Shown here: positions 52,406 through 59,249 of the stretch, one piece after another
Layout: every line of letters starts with the position of its first letter
Numbering within the stretch: the stretch's first letter is position 1
Assembly (NCBI GenBank): GCA_031549115.1
Contig: JAVBQJ010000001.1
Coordinates: forward strand, 1 to 59,577
Direction: 5' to 3'
Length of the DNA: 59,577 nucleotides
Source: JAVBQJ01 sp031549115
GTDB taxonomy: Bacteria; Verrucomicrobiota; Lentisphaeria; Victivallales; Victivallaceae
Translations under genes and position numbers: made by a program
The notes under the pieces: model-generated
The model's input: the letters and a program-made list of their open reading frames with translations, nothing else
Told to the model about the DNA's origin: nothing
Database searches by the model: none

Positions 52406-52979
52406 AAAAATGCTTTCAGTCGGCGGGAATCGGTTTCAGTTCCAGCGTCTTGAACTGGAAGTCTTGACGCCCCAATCCTTCGGGAGCGGGTCCGGGGAAT
52501 CCTGCAAGGGTGACCCCGTTTTTGTTTTAAGCTCCGGCTCCCTTGCCGAGCATCGGCTGAAAATTCAGCTCACGTCCGGTATCGGGTGCTTGCCACGATC
52601 CGGCGGCGCGTTCCGCCGGCGGAAGAATTTTCCAAGTCGCCGATGACCACCGCCCGAGTGGTAACCCGGGACACCACCCGGCTGCGCCGGATTCTCTGGC
52701 ACACGCACCCCTTGGTGCCTTTGGCGGCGCTGCGAATACGGGAACGGCGCCCTCCTTGTGATTGCGTGAAATCCCGTATCTCTGTTGCCCGGCGACAAGG
52801 CGGCCTTGGCGTGGCGGGAAATGCGGTTCTCGTGGATGCGGCAACTCCCTCCCACGCGCCTTGGCTGTCAGTTTTTGGGGTACGGTGCCCGCTTTGCGGC
52901 ATAGGCATACCCCTTGGTAGCCTTTAACCATCAATGAGATACGCCGGAAAAATCTTTCGACTTTCTTTCAATTCCGCAT

Positions 52980-53008
52980 TTGACAAGCGCCGGAATCCGT
53001 GATATTTT
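52980..53008 (+). promoter_or_regulatory. Promoter of the 53213 gene
   Basis: TTGACA, 17 bases, TATTTT with TGA before the -10. It gives a leader of about 198 bases in front of the coding sequence. Confidence 0.65.
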
Positions 53009-53014
53009 AAGGGT

Positions 53015-53212
53015 GTTGCAAGTACAAGCTGCAATCGCCGGTAGTTTTCGGGATCACCAGTCCTCACGGCGTTAAACTGAAAACCTTTTTTGTTTTGGGC
53101 TTTGCCGTTTTGCGTGAAACAAAGTACCGGGTGGTGCCGGCTTTGCAAGGTGCTTGTACCACCGACCGCGGAACGGCTTTTTATTTGCCCGGAACGGTAT
53201 GGAGTACAAGCC
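53015..53212 (+). promoter_or_regulatory. Structured 5' leader with competing pairings
   Basis: GTACAAGC occurs at 53022-53029 and again at 53204-53211, where it overlaps the last base of the GGAG ribosome site (53201-53204) and runs to the ATG. GCTTGTAC, complementary to both, is at 53152-53159. The first copy sits in the loop of TTGCA/TGCAA. A separate hairpin AAAG.CCGG/CCGG.CTTT lies at 53121-53144. Pairing of 53152 with 53204 would mask the ribosome site; pairing with 53022 would free it. Confidence 0.45.
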
Positions 53213-53758
53213 ATGAAGAACACCACCACCAAAACCGCCGCGAACACCACTAAAACCGCTACCACCATCGAAGAACTTCGAAACAACATCCGTGACGGGT
53301 ACACCGGATCATTTGAAGAGATGAAGCATTTGCGAAACACGCTTGCAGCTTTCGGCGTTACCTGCCTTACGCACTTGCCGCTCGAATGCCTGGATGAATT
53401 TCAAACCCGGTATTATGCCGGAAAGCCTGCCGGGGGCGTGCGTTTGCTGCAACCCGTCTACCGGCAATCCGTGACGCCGGAATTTATTGTGGAGTCTTTC
53501 ACCATTCAAGGGGACCGGGTGATACTCGACATGAAGTTGAAGTCCACCGCGCAATTGACGCCGGAAATGGCACTGGCCGCGCTGCTTGCGGGGGATACGT
53601 TCCGTGCGGTTGCGGAATCTGTACCACCGGTTGTCAATCGCCGGAAAGCCGCAATTCCCGCAACGGCGGTTAAGCCGGGAATGAAAGCCCGGGCAGTGGT
53701 ATCCAATTTCAATTACCAGGATCACATACTTCCCCTGAACGCCGTGCAGGTGCTGTAA
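53213..53758 (+). CDS. Unknown protein with a regulated leader
   Basis: A 181-residue protein. The N-terminus is Thr/Lys-rich and disordered (MKNTTTKTAANTTKTATT). A helical part follows (IEELRNNIRDGYTGSFEEM), then FGVTCLTHLPLECLDEF, PEFIVESFTIQGDRVILDMK and LTPEMALAALLAGDTF. The GGAG ribosome site is eight bases before ATG. It is the only intact gene in the zone 52.2-54.2 kb and has its own promoter and terminator, so it is a self-contained cassette. No homology that I can name. Confidence 0.7.
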   Translation: MKNTTTKTAANTTKTATTIEELRNNIRDGYTGSFEEMKHLRNTLAAFGVTCLTHLPLECLDEFQTRYYAGKPAGGVRLLQPVYRQSVTPEFIVESFTIQGDRVILDMKLKSTAQLTPEMALAALLAGDTFRAVAESVPPVVNRRKAAIPATAVKPGMKARAVVSNFNYQDHILPLNAVQVL

Positions 53759-53775
53759 TCCGCTTTTCTCCCATT

Positions 53776-53806
53776 GCCCGGTATGGTTCGCCCTGCCGGG
53801 CTTTTT
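53776..53806 (+). terminator. Rho-independent terminator
   Basis: GCCCGG, a 14-base loop, CCGGGC, TTTTT, placed 18 bases after the stop of the 53213 gene. Confidence 0.8.
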
Positions 53807-53813
53807 CATGCCG

Positions 53814-54140
53814 GGATGCAGCGCCATGCCCGAATGCAGCGCCATGATTGAATGCAGCGCCATGCCGTGATGGTGATCCATGCCGCCATGATCGAATGCC
53901 CGGCCATGCCGTGATGCAGCGCCATGCGGTGATGGTGATCCATGCGGTGATGGTGATCCGTGATCGAATGCCCGGCCATGCCCGAATGCCCGGCCATGCC
54001 CGAATGCGGCGCCATGCGGTGATGGTGATCCATGCCGCCATGATCGAATGCCCGGCCATGCCCGAATGCAGCGCCATGCCCGAATGCAGCGCCATGCCGT
54101 GATGCAGCGCCATGCCGCAATGCCAGCTCATGCCCGAATG
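53814..54140. repeat. Modular tandem-repeat array built on ATG-led units
   Basis: About 330 bases made of 18-bp units, each a 10-mer plus an 8-mer that both begin with ATG: ATGCAGCGCC, ATGGTGATCC or ATGCCCGGCC combined with ATGCCCGA, ATGCCGTG, ATGCGGTG or ATGCCGCC. Unit order varies. Read on the minus strand it gives hexapeptides such as MALHSG and MAGHSG, but no gene signals support coding. Confidence 0.8.
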
Positions 54141-54200
54141 CAGTATCGCGCGGTAAGTGGCAAATTCAACCACTGGCGGCAAGTGGCAAAATAGCGGGAT

Positions 54201-54229
54201 TTGACAAAGCGAACATGATAGGTTATAGT
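54201..54229 (+). promoter_or_regulatory. Promoter of the DUF4160/DUF2442 pair
   Basis: TTGACA, 17 bases, TATAGT, ending 30 bases before the ATG of the first gene. Confidence 0.65.
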
Positions 54230-54259
54230 ATTCCAATTAACCGATGGAGTAGTACCGGA

Positions 54260-54490
54260 ATGCCGATTTTTGAATTGTTTTACGGATGGGCGATAACGAT
54301 TTACTTGAATGACCACAACCCGGCGCACTTTCACGCCAAGAAAGCGGAAACCAGTGTCCGGGTGTTTTTGGAAGACGGTTCCCTGGAAGTGGAGCGCGGC
54401 AAATTAAGCCCCGCGGACCGGAGGAAGTTGCAGGAATATGCGAAGCGGAACAAAACCAGAATAGAGGAGTTTTGGAATGAACTGCATTGA
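54260..54490 (+). CDS. DUF4160 family protein
   Basis: A 76-residue protein, MPIFELFYGWAITIYLNDHN then PAHFHAKKAETSVRVFLEDG, the DUF4160 signature with its PAHFHA core, and a helical end, RRKLQEYAKRNKTRIEEFWN. The start at MPIFELF is preferred over an upstream in-frame ATG (54215) that lies inside the promoter. It overlaps the next gene by 14 bases. DUF4160 with DUF2442 is a frequent two-gene unit, suspected to be toxin-antitoxin-like; activity is not established to my knowledge. Confidence 0.85.
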   Translation: MPIFELFYGWAITIYLNDHNPAHFHAKKAETSVRVFLEDGSLEVERGKLSPADRRKLQEYAKRNKTRIEEFWNELH

Positions 54491-54884
54491 TGTTAAATTG
54501 ACGGCGATAAGCCGGGACTGTATCGAAGTGGAATTGGGCTCCGGCGAATCTTTCCGGTTGCCGTTCAGCCGCTACCCGTGGTTTGAATATTGCACCATCC
54601 GCGAATTGGAGCAGGTGCAATGTGATGGAATGGCGCTGGAATGGCCGGAAGCGATGATCGATCTGGAATTGGATTTGCTGCGGCACCCGGAACGGGAGGG
54701 GACCATAACCCCGGTGGAGAAGTGGTTGAAAGTCCGTGACGAATTACGGCGCCGGGCGGCATTGCGTGAACATGCCCGTAAAGCGGGGAGCGCCACGACG
54801 CCCCGGAAAGCCGCCGCCAGCCGCGCCAACGGCAGTAAAGGCGGCCGCCCCCGTGTCAATCGGAAAGAGCCCGCATTGGCTTGA
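54477..54884 (+). CDS. DUF2442 family protein
   Basis: A 135-residue protein. The DUF2442 domain spans about 1-75 (VELGSGESFRLPFSRYPWF, MALEWPEAMIDLELDLLRHP), followed by a basic, Ala/Arg-rich tail (REHARKAGSATTPRKAAASR, GGRPRVNRKE) that could bind DNA. It is translationally coupled to the DUF4160 gene. As the downstream, tailed partner it may be the regulatory or antitoxin component (inference). Confidence 0.82.
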   Translation: MNCIDVKLTAISRDCIEVELGSGESFRLPFSRYPWFEYCTIRELEQVQCDGMALEWPEAMIDLELDLLRHPEREGTITPVEKWLKVRDELRRRAALREHARKAGSATTPRKAAASRANGSKGGRPRVNRKEPALA

Positions 54885-54917
54885 TCCTTTTTTACCACCT
54901 CCCGATATTATTGACGG

Positions 54918-54942
54918 CCCGGAGAAATCCGGGTTTCTTTTT
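54918..54942 (+). terminator. Rho-independent terminator
   Basis: CCCGGA-GAAA-TCCGGG followed by TTTCTTTTT, 33 bases after the DUF2442 stop. GNRA-type tetraloop. Confidence 0.85.
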
Positions 54943-55011
54943 GCTCCGGCGCGGTGAATGGTAAATAAAGCCGGTGTTTCTTCTCGAAATTACGCGCCTC
55001 CTCAAAAAGTT

Positions 55012-55050
55012 GTGTCAGGAATGTGTCAGGAATTTTCAATATCATGACAC
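55012..55050. other. Candidate integrase arm-type sites, right end
   Basis: GTGTCAGGA at 55012-55020 and 55023-55031 with 11-bp periodicity, and TCATGACAC at 55042-55050 in inverse orientation, about 65 bases inside the right repeat. Similar to GTGTCATGA at 42453. Confidence 0.5.
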
Positions 55051-55115
55051 AAAATGAGGTATCATAACGACAAGCGGGAAATTGGGTTTGAGGGGAAAAT
55101 TCGGAATTGAGGCAA

Positions 55116-55147
55116 AAAAAATGGTGGGCGTTACAGAACTCGAATCT
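55116..55147. other. Right attachment site (32-bp direct repeat)
   Basis: Identical to 42394-42425. It spans the CCA end, acceptor strand and T arm of the intact tRNA-Val gene plus the adjacent A-tract. Confidence 0.9.
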
Positions 55148-55198
55148 GTGACCTCCACGATGTCAACGTGGCGCTCTAACCAACTGAGCTAAACGCCC
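55122..55198 (-). tRNA. tRNA-Val (GAC anticodon)
   Basis: A 77-base tRNA with encoded CCA. Acceptor arm GGGCGTT/AACGCCC, anticodon loop TTGACAT (anticodon GAC), T loop GATTCGAGTTC. It is the target of the integrated element, whose insertion rebuilt its 3' end. Confidence 0.95.
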
Positions 55199-55215
55199 TT
55201 TTCGGGATGTCGTTT

Positions 55216-55243
55216 ACTATAACACATTTCAATGGAAAAGCAA
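55216..55243 (-). promoter_or_regulatory. Promoter of tRNA-Val
   Basis: On the minus strand: TTGCTT, 16 bases, TATAGT. It shares GTGTTATAGT with the tRNA-Ser promoter. Confidence 0.55.
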
Positions 55244-55371
55244 ATCGGAATTGTCTGAAAACCGGTATTTTCTCCGTTTTCTGCCGGAAGATAAGCGACT
55301 GATTCACTCTTGCATTGCCGCTGCCGCCGGGATATATTACCTGATAACAACAAGCCGGAAAGAAATAACGA

Positions 55372-56064
55372 ATGTGGAATGCTCTTTGGAAATCGCCGTT
55401 GTTCCGGGTCGCTCTGGCGGTCGTGATTGTCGGGTTGGCGGTCGGATACTTCGTTCCCGGAAGATGGCTGTGGTGGTGGTATCTGGCCGTATCCGCCGCG
55501 TTCTGGGACCGGGTGTGTGTGACCGTCCGGAAACGTTGGGAGGCTCGTGTGCACCCGGATCGGCTGACCGGATATGCCCGGGCACTACTGCGGCTGGGAT
55601 GTATCGCGCTGTGGCTGTTGATGCCGGGGCTTCTGATCGATTATGCCGGTCCGGTACGACGGCTTTTCGGCAATATGACAATGGAGGAGTCGTTTTATGC
55701 CACCGTCGCCGACTGCGACCGGATTGCGATCCGAAACGGCGGTTACACCTGCTGTTCCCGCGTCGGCAAAGATATTCTGGTCGAAATCACCGATCCGGAC
55801 GAAGTGAAAGCATTTATTGAAGCGATAAAATTTACCAGCCCCTCTTGGCTGAGCTGCAAATGCTGCGGTTATCCCGGGATCGACTTCTATTGCGATGACG
55901 AACGCCTGGCGCTGACTGCGGTGAAGCATGGGGAGACCATGCGCTGGCAGGGATTCGGCATGGCGGAGGTGTATCTCGCAGACGATACCCGGCAATTCCT
56001 CGCCGAATTCTTCCGGCGCCATGACATCGGAGACTCACCCCGTATCCGGTTCGAAGAGGAATGA
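55372..56064 (+). CDS. Unknown membrane protein with a soluble C-terminal domain
   Basis: A 230-residue protein. Three hydrophobic stretches lie at about 10-30 (LFRVALAVVIVGLAVGYFV), 33-50 and 66-92 (ARALLRLGCIALWLLMPGLL). An extracytoplasmic or cytoplasmic domain of about 130 residues follows, with a four-Cys cluster (GGYTCCSRVGKD, LSCKCCGYPGID) that could bind metal or form disulfides. GGAAAG precedes the ATG. It converges on tilS with a three-base gap. No family recognised. Confidence 0.7.
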   Translation: MWNALWKSPLFRVALAVVIVGLAVGYFVPGRWLWWWYLAVSAAFWDRVCVTVRKRWEARVHPDRLTGYARALLRLGCIALWLLMPGLLIDYAGPVRRLFGNMTMEESFYATVADCDRIAIRNGGYTCCSRVGKDILVEITDPDEVKAFIEAIKFTSPSWLSCKCCGYPGIDFYCDDERLALTAVKHGETMRWQGFGMAEVYLADDTRQFLAEFFRRHDIGDSPRIRFEEE

Positions 56065-56067
56065 TCG

Positions 56068-57375
56068 TCAGTAAACCGAGGTCTCCGGCACAGAACCGGG
56101 GATACAACGGAAATGGACGATATTCCGGGTCGCGGTGTCGACCGGGGCATGGGCGGTATGGCGCAGGCCCGGAACCCAGAGAATTTCGCCGTGTTCATCG
56201 CGTACCACCAGTGCCGAGTGGCCGAATTTTTTCAGCGGCTGCCGGCTCCGGCGGCCGAACGGCTGTAACCGGTCGCCGGAGCGCGGTCCGGTGATGTACA
56301 GGATTTCCGGCAGCCGGTCGGCGTCGAAGTAGGCTTCGTCCGCTTCCGCGTGTCCGGGAAACGCCGGAACCATGGCCGCCGTCAACCGGCGGAAGCCGGC
56401 GTAATCCAGCTCCCGGTCCCGGCGCCAGTTCCACGCCACTTCGGGGCGGGACGCCGGGCGCAGATACCATGCGCCCAGCATGTATTCCAGCACCAACTCC
56501 CGGTCGACCGGAATAATGCCGTGGTCTTGGGCCGTCACCCGTTCCAGCAGCGCCCGATCGGGGATCCGATTGCCGCCTCCGGCCTCCTGCAGCCACAGCC
56601 GCAGCACCCGAATCTGCATCGCCTCCGGCAGTACGCCGAACCACCGGCAGTCGAGCCCTTCGCCTGCCGGCCGGGCGGCGAAAAGTTCATCGGCGCGCGC
56701 TTCCAGATAAGCGGCGTCCGCCGATAAATTGCGTTCCGCCTCGCGCAAGCCCCCGGCGACGAACGGAAACGCCCGCTGCCATGCGGGCAACAGCTGATGG
56801 CGCAGGTAATTGCGTTGAAATCCGGGGTCGGCGTTGGTGGCGTCCACGCACCAGCGGTCAATGCCGCGCTGCCCCAGAAACGCTTCGATCCCGGAACGCG
56901 GCCACTCCAGCAGCGGCCGGATGATTTCGACTCCCTGCAGCCGGCGCACCGGACGCAATGCCGCCAATCCGGAGGCATTGGCGCCGCGCGCCAGGCGCAT
57001 CAGCAGCGTTTCGGCGGCGTCGCCGGCGTGGTGTCCGAGCGCCACCACCGAACCGGGGACTTCCTTTGACAGCATGCGCCAGTGGCGCAACCGGTGTTCC
57101 CGGGCAAGCGCTTCGAGGGTGGGCGCAGCCGGGTCCAACCGCAGCGCGATTTGCCGGTAGGGGATGTGGCGCCGGACACAGAAATCACGGCAAAAGGCCG
57201 CGTCTTCGCGCCCGGCGTCGCCGCGCAATCCGTGTTCGAAGTGCACCGCGGTGACGGCGAACTCCGCTTCCAGGAGCGCCAACAGCAACGCCATGCTGTC
57301 GGCGCCGCCGGAGAATCCGGCCCATACCGGGCGCCCCCGGTACGCCTGCAACCATACCGGCAGCCGCATTGTCAT
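56068..57375 (-). CDS. tilS: tRNA(Ile)-lysidine synthase
   Basis: A 435-residue PP-loop ATPase that converts C34 of tRNA-Ile(CAU) to lysidine, so that AUA is read as Ile. PP-loop SGGADS lies at 22-27, followed by VHFEHGLRGDAG, LGHHAGDAAETLLMRLARGA, and RPLLEWPRSGIEAFL then NADPGFQRNYLRH, all typical of TilS. A substrate-binding domain and a TilS-C-like end (GDRLQPFGRRSRQPLKKFG) follow. The ATG overlaps the stop of the GH20 gene (ATGA), so an essential enzyme is translationally coupled to a glycosidase. In-frame codons further upstream lie within the GH20 gene. Confidence 0.9.
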   Translation of the reverse strand: MTMRLPVWLQAYRGRPVWAGFSGGADSMALLLALLEAEFAVTAVHFEHGLRGDAGREDAAFCRDFCVRRHIPYRQIALRLDPAAPTLEALAREHRLRHWRMLSKEVPGSVVALGHHAGDAAETLLMRLARGANASGLAALRPVRRLQGVEIIRPLLEWPRSGIEAFLGQRGIDRWCVDATNADPGFQRNYLRHQLLPAWQRAFPFVAGGLREAERNLSADAAYLEARADELFAARPAGEGLDCRWFGVLPEAMQIRVLRLWLQEAGGGNRIPDRALLERVTAQDHGIIPVDRELVLEYMLGAWYLRPASRPEVAWNWRRDRELDYAGFRRLTAAMVPAFPGHAEADEAYFDADRLPEILYITGPRSGDRLQPFGRRSRQPLKKFGHSALVVRDEHGEILWVPGLRHTAHAPVDTATRNIVHFRCIPGSVPETSVY

Positions 57376-59192
57376 CCCATTTCCAGCGCCTGCCGCAGCC
57401 GGTCGGAGCTTTCGTGCAAACCGCCGGCGCGGTTCCGGGCCAGCCACAGGTCGCTGTGTTCGCCGATCGCGTGCCGCATCCGGTCCTTCCACGCGGCCAT
57501 ATCGACGCGGCCGCCTTTGGCTTTCACCATGCGGTCGAGTCCCAGCTCGGCGAAATTCGCCAGATTGTCGAGCTCGCGCAGCACCAGCGCTTCGGCGCGG
57601 GGCGGGCGGTTGACGAAGTTTTTGCGCCAGCGCTCCAGCCGCTTGCGGGCATTTTTCGCTTCGGCCAGCGTGACGTTTTCGTTGGCTTTGCCGGTGACAC
57701 TCCACTTCGGATTGAACAACTGCGAGTAGAACAACGTACAGTTATGGGGCCGGTGGGCGAATTCTTCGCAGATCCGTCCCAGTTCGAGCAGCTGCCGACC
57801 GAGGCCGGAATCGCCCGCGACCGAAGCGCCGAAACCGCGGTCGATCGCGGCCGCCAGCAGCTCTTCACTCACCGGCTGACCGGCATTCCACGCGCATCCG
57901 GCCGCCATGGTCAGACCGGGCCACGACAACGGCCAGTACTGGTGGTGGCCGCCGTCGCCCCAGTCGGTCATCAACAGACCCGCCGCGCCCGCGTTCTTGC
58001 CGTGCCGCGCCGCCGAGGCGATATTGCCGAACATATTGGCGGTACGCCCGGTGAAGGTATTCCAGCTCGAGGTACCGGGGCAAACGTAAAACGGCACACC
58101 GGCGGCCTGGAACTTGGCGGTATCGGCTTCGAACGGGTGAACGTCTTCGTATCCCCATTCCAACGCGGTGATGCCTTTCGGCAGCTCGGAAATCAGTTCC
58201 GGGTTGTGCATGATGATGTCGCCCCAGAACATCACCTGGCGGCCGTATTTTCCGGCCAGTTTATTCAACTCCTGCAGGAAGTCGAGGTAGACCCGGGTGG
58301 TGCCGCGTTCGGCGCACAATGCCTCGCTGCGCCCTTTGCCGAGTTCGACGGTTTCGTCGCAGCCGATATTCAGCCGTTTGCTGGTGAAGTTCGGCAGAAA
58401 TTCCCGGTACAGCCGGTCGATGAATGCCAATGCCTCCTGCCCCGGAGCCAGCACCCCCTGACAATAGACGTCCCACTCCTTGAAGTGCCACGGCGTCGGG
58501 CTTTCGGCCAGATAACGGTATTCCGGAAAGCGCAGCCAGCGTTCCAGGTGGCCGAAGCTGTTCAGGTTCGGCACCAGTTCGATGAAACGGCTGGCGCAAT
58601 AGGCGTCGAGCTCCATGATCTCCGCCGCCGTCAACGGCGAATTGTCGAACCACACCCGCTCATCGCCGGCAAAGGCGAAGGTGTGTTCCATATAAAGCTG
58701 CAATTCGTTGTAGCGCAGCCGGCTCAAATCGTCGATGATCTGTTTTAATGTCGCCATGGTCGGCACCTTGCAGCGCGACACGTCGAGCATGTAGCCGCGA
58801 TAGCGGAAATCCGGCGCGTCGACGATCGTCAGCTCCGGCACCCGGGTGATTTCCTCCGCCAGAATCTGTTCGACGCTCAAAAGGCCGTAGTACCAGCCGA
58901 TATCGCCGGAAGCGTACAACGCAAAGCCGTCGCCGGTTGCCGTCAGCCGGTAGCCCTGCTCCGGCTGGGCGTCATCGCGGCACATCCGTACCAGCGCGTC
59001 GCCGGCGCCGGGTTCGCCCGCCGTCAACGCCAGCGGCCGCGCAAAACCGTGCGACATCCGCCGGGTCAGAGTTTGCGCCGCTTCCTTCAGCCGGAAGCTC
59101 GCGTCCGCCGGCAGAATCACCCAGCGCCGCATCGCGTAATTCCAACTCTTCTCTCCCCGGCTCAACTGTTGCGGGATCGGGTACAGCATCAT
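57372..59192 (-). CDS. GH20-like beta-N-acetylhexosaminidase
   Basis: A 606-residue enzyme of glycoside hydrolase family 20, which removes terminal beta-GlcNAc or GalNAc by substrate-assisted catalysis. The N-terminal GH20b-like domain (about 1-120) is followed by the TIM barrel with FRYRGYMLDVSRCKVP, the catalytic pair D279/E280 in NIGCDET, and ALEWGYED and GLLMTDWGDGGH downstream. A helical C-terminal region follows. The start MMLYPIPQQ is chosen because AGGAAGGA lies just upstream; a start 23 codons earlier has no such site. No signal peptide, so intracellular. It suggests use of mucin- or chitin-derived oligosaccharides. Confidence 0.85.
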   Translation of the reverse strand: MMLYPIPQQLSRGEKSWNYAMRRWVILPADASFRLKEAAQTLTRRMSHGFARPLALTAGEPGAGDALVRMCRDDAQPEQGYRLTATGDGFALYASGDIGWYYGLLSVEQILAEEITRVPELTIVDAPDFRYRGYMLDVSRCKVPTMATLKQIIDDLSRLRYNELQLYMEHTFAFAGDERVWFDNSPLTAAEIMELDAYCASRFIELVPNLNSFGHLERWLRFPEYRYLAESPTPWHFKEWDVYCQGVLAPGQEALAFIDRLYREFLPNFTSKRLNIGCDETVELGKGRSEALCAERGTTRVYLDFLQELNKLAGKYGRQVMFWGDIIMHNPELISELPKGITALEWGYEDVHPFEADTAKFQAAGVPFYVCPGTSSWNTFTGRTANMFGNIASAARHGKNAGAAGLLMTDWGDGGHHQYWPLSWPGLTMAAGCAWNAGQPVSEELLAAAIDRGFGASVAGDSGLGRQLLELGRICEEFAHRPHNCTLFYSQLFNPKWSVTGKANENVTLAEAKNARKRLERWRKNFVNRPPRAEALVLRELDNLANFAELGLDRMVKAKGGRVDMAAWKDRMRHAIGEHSDLWLARNRAGGLHESSDRLRQALEMG

Positions 59193-59249
59193 GATTCCAT
59201 CCTTCCTGTAGGTTCCATGTTGCGGGTTACAACTGTATGTCGGTTGATT

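Larger units (their letters stand above)
52124..53212. other. Degenerate and regulatory sequence, no intact gene
   Basis: 1,089 bases with only decayed pieces: a 50-codon frame ending at 52380 (KAIFTTGCAGRRKIAFLESI), a promoter at 52377, a T-rich GACCCCGTTTTTGTTTT at 52513-52529, a minus-strand Rha scrap near 52550, GC-rich sequence without family signals to 52920, and the promoter and leader of the 53213 gene. Confidence 0.55.
42394..55147. mobile_element. Integrated element in tRNA-Val (12.75 kb)
   Basis: Two 32-base direct repeats of the tRNA-Val 3' end bound this segment. The intact tRNA is rebuilt at the right end, and an intact tyrosine integrase lies 120 bases inside the left end. Cargo includes an excisionase-like protein, a prim-pol/SF3 helicase, unknown genes, antirepressor fragments and a DUF4160/DUF2442 pair. 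There are no capsid, terminase, tail, conjugation or relaxase genes. It is therefore a satellite- or plasmid-like integrative element that would need helper functions to move between cells, or a reduced prophage. Confidence 0.88.

Noticed and set aside
50640..52600. Diversity-generating retroelement (repeated similar sequence near phage genes)
   Set aside because: No reverse transcriptase is encoded in the window, and there is no adenine-biased template/variable pair.
52924..53340. Minus-strand 138-codon frame with plausible text (QFNAVRTGDPENYRRLQLVL, ATPLKYHGF)
   Set aside because: It is antisense to the promoter and leader of the 53213 gene. ATPLKYHGF is simply the complement of the GTGATATTTTAAGGGTG promoter core.
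53814..54140. CRISPR array
   Set aside because: There are no constant repeats separated by unique spacers, units are 18 bp with combinatorial halves, and no cas gene is present anywhere in the window.
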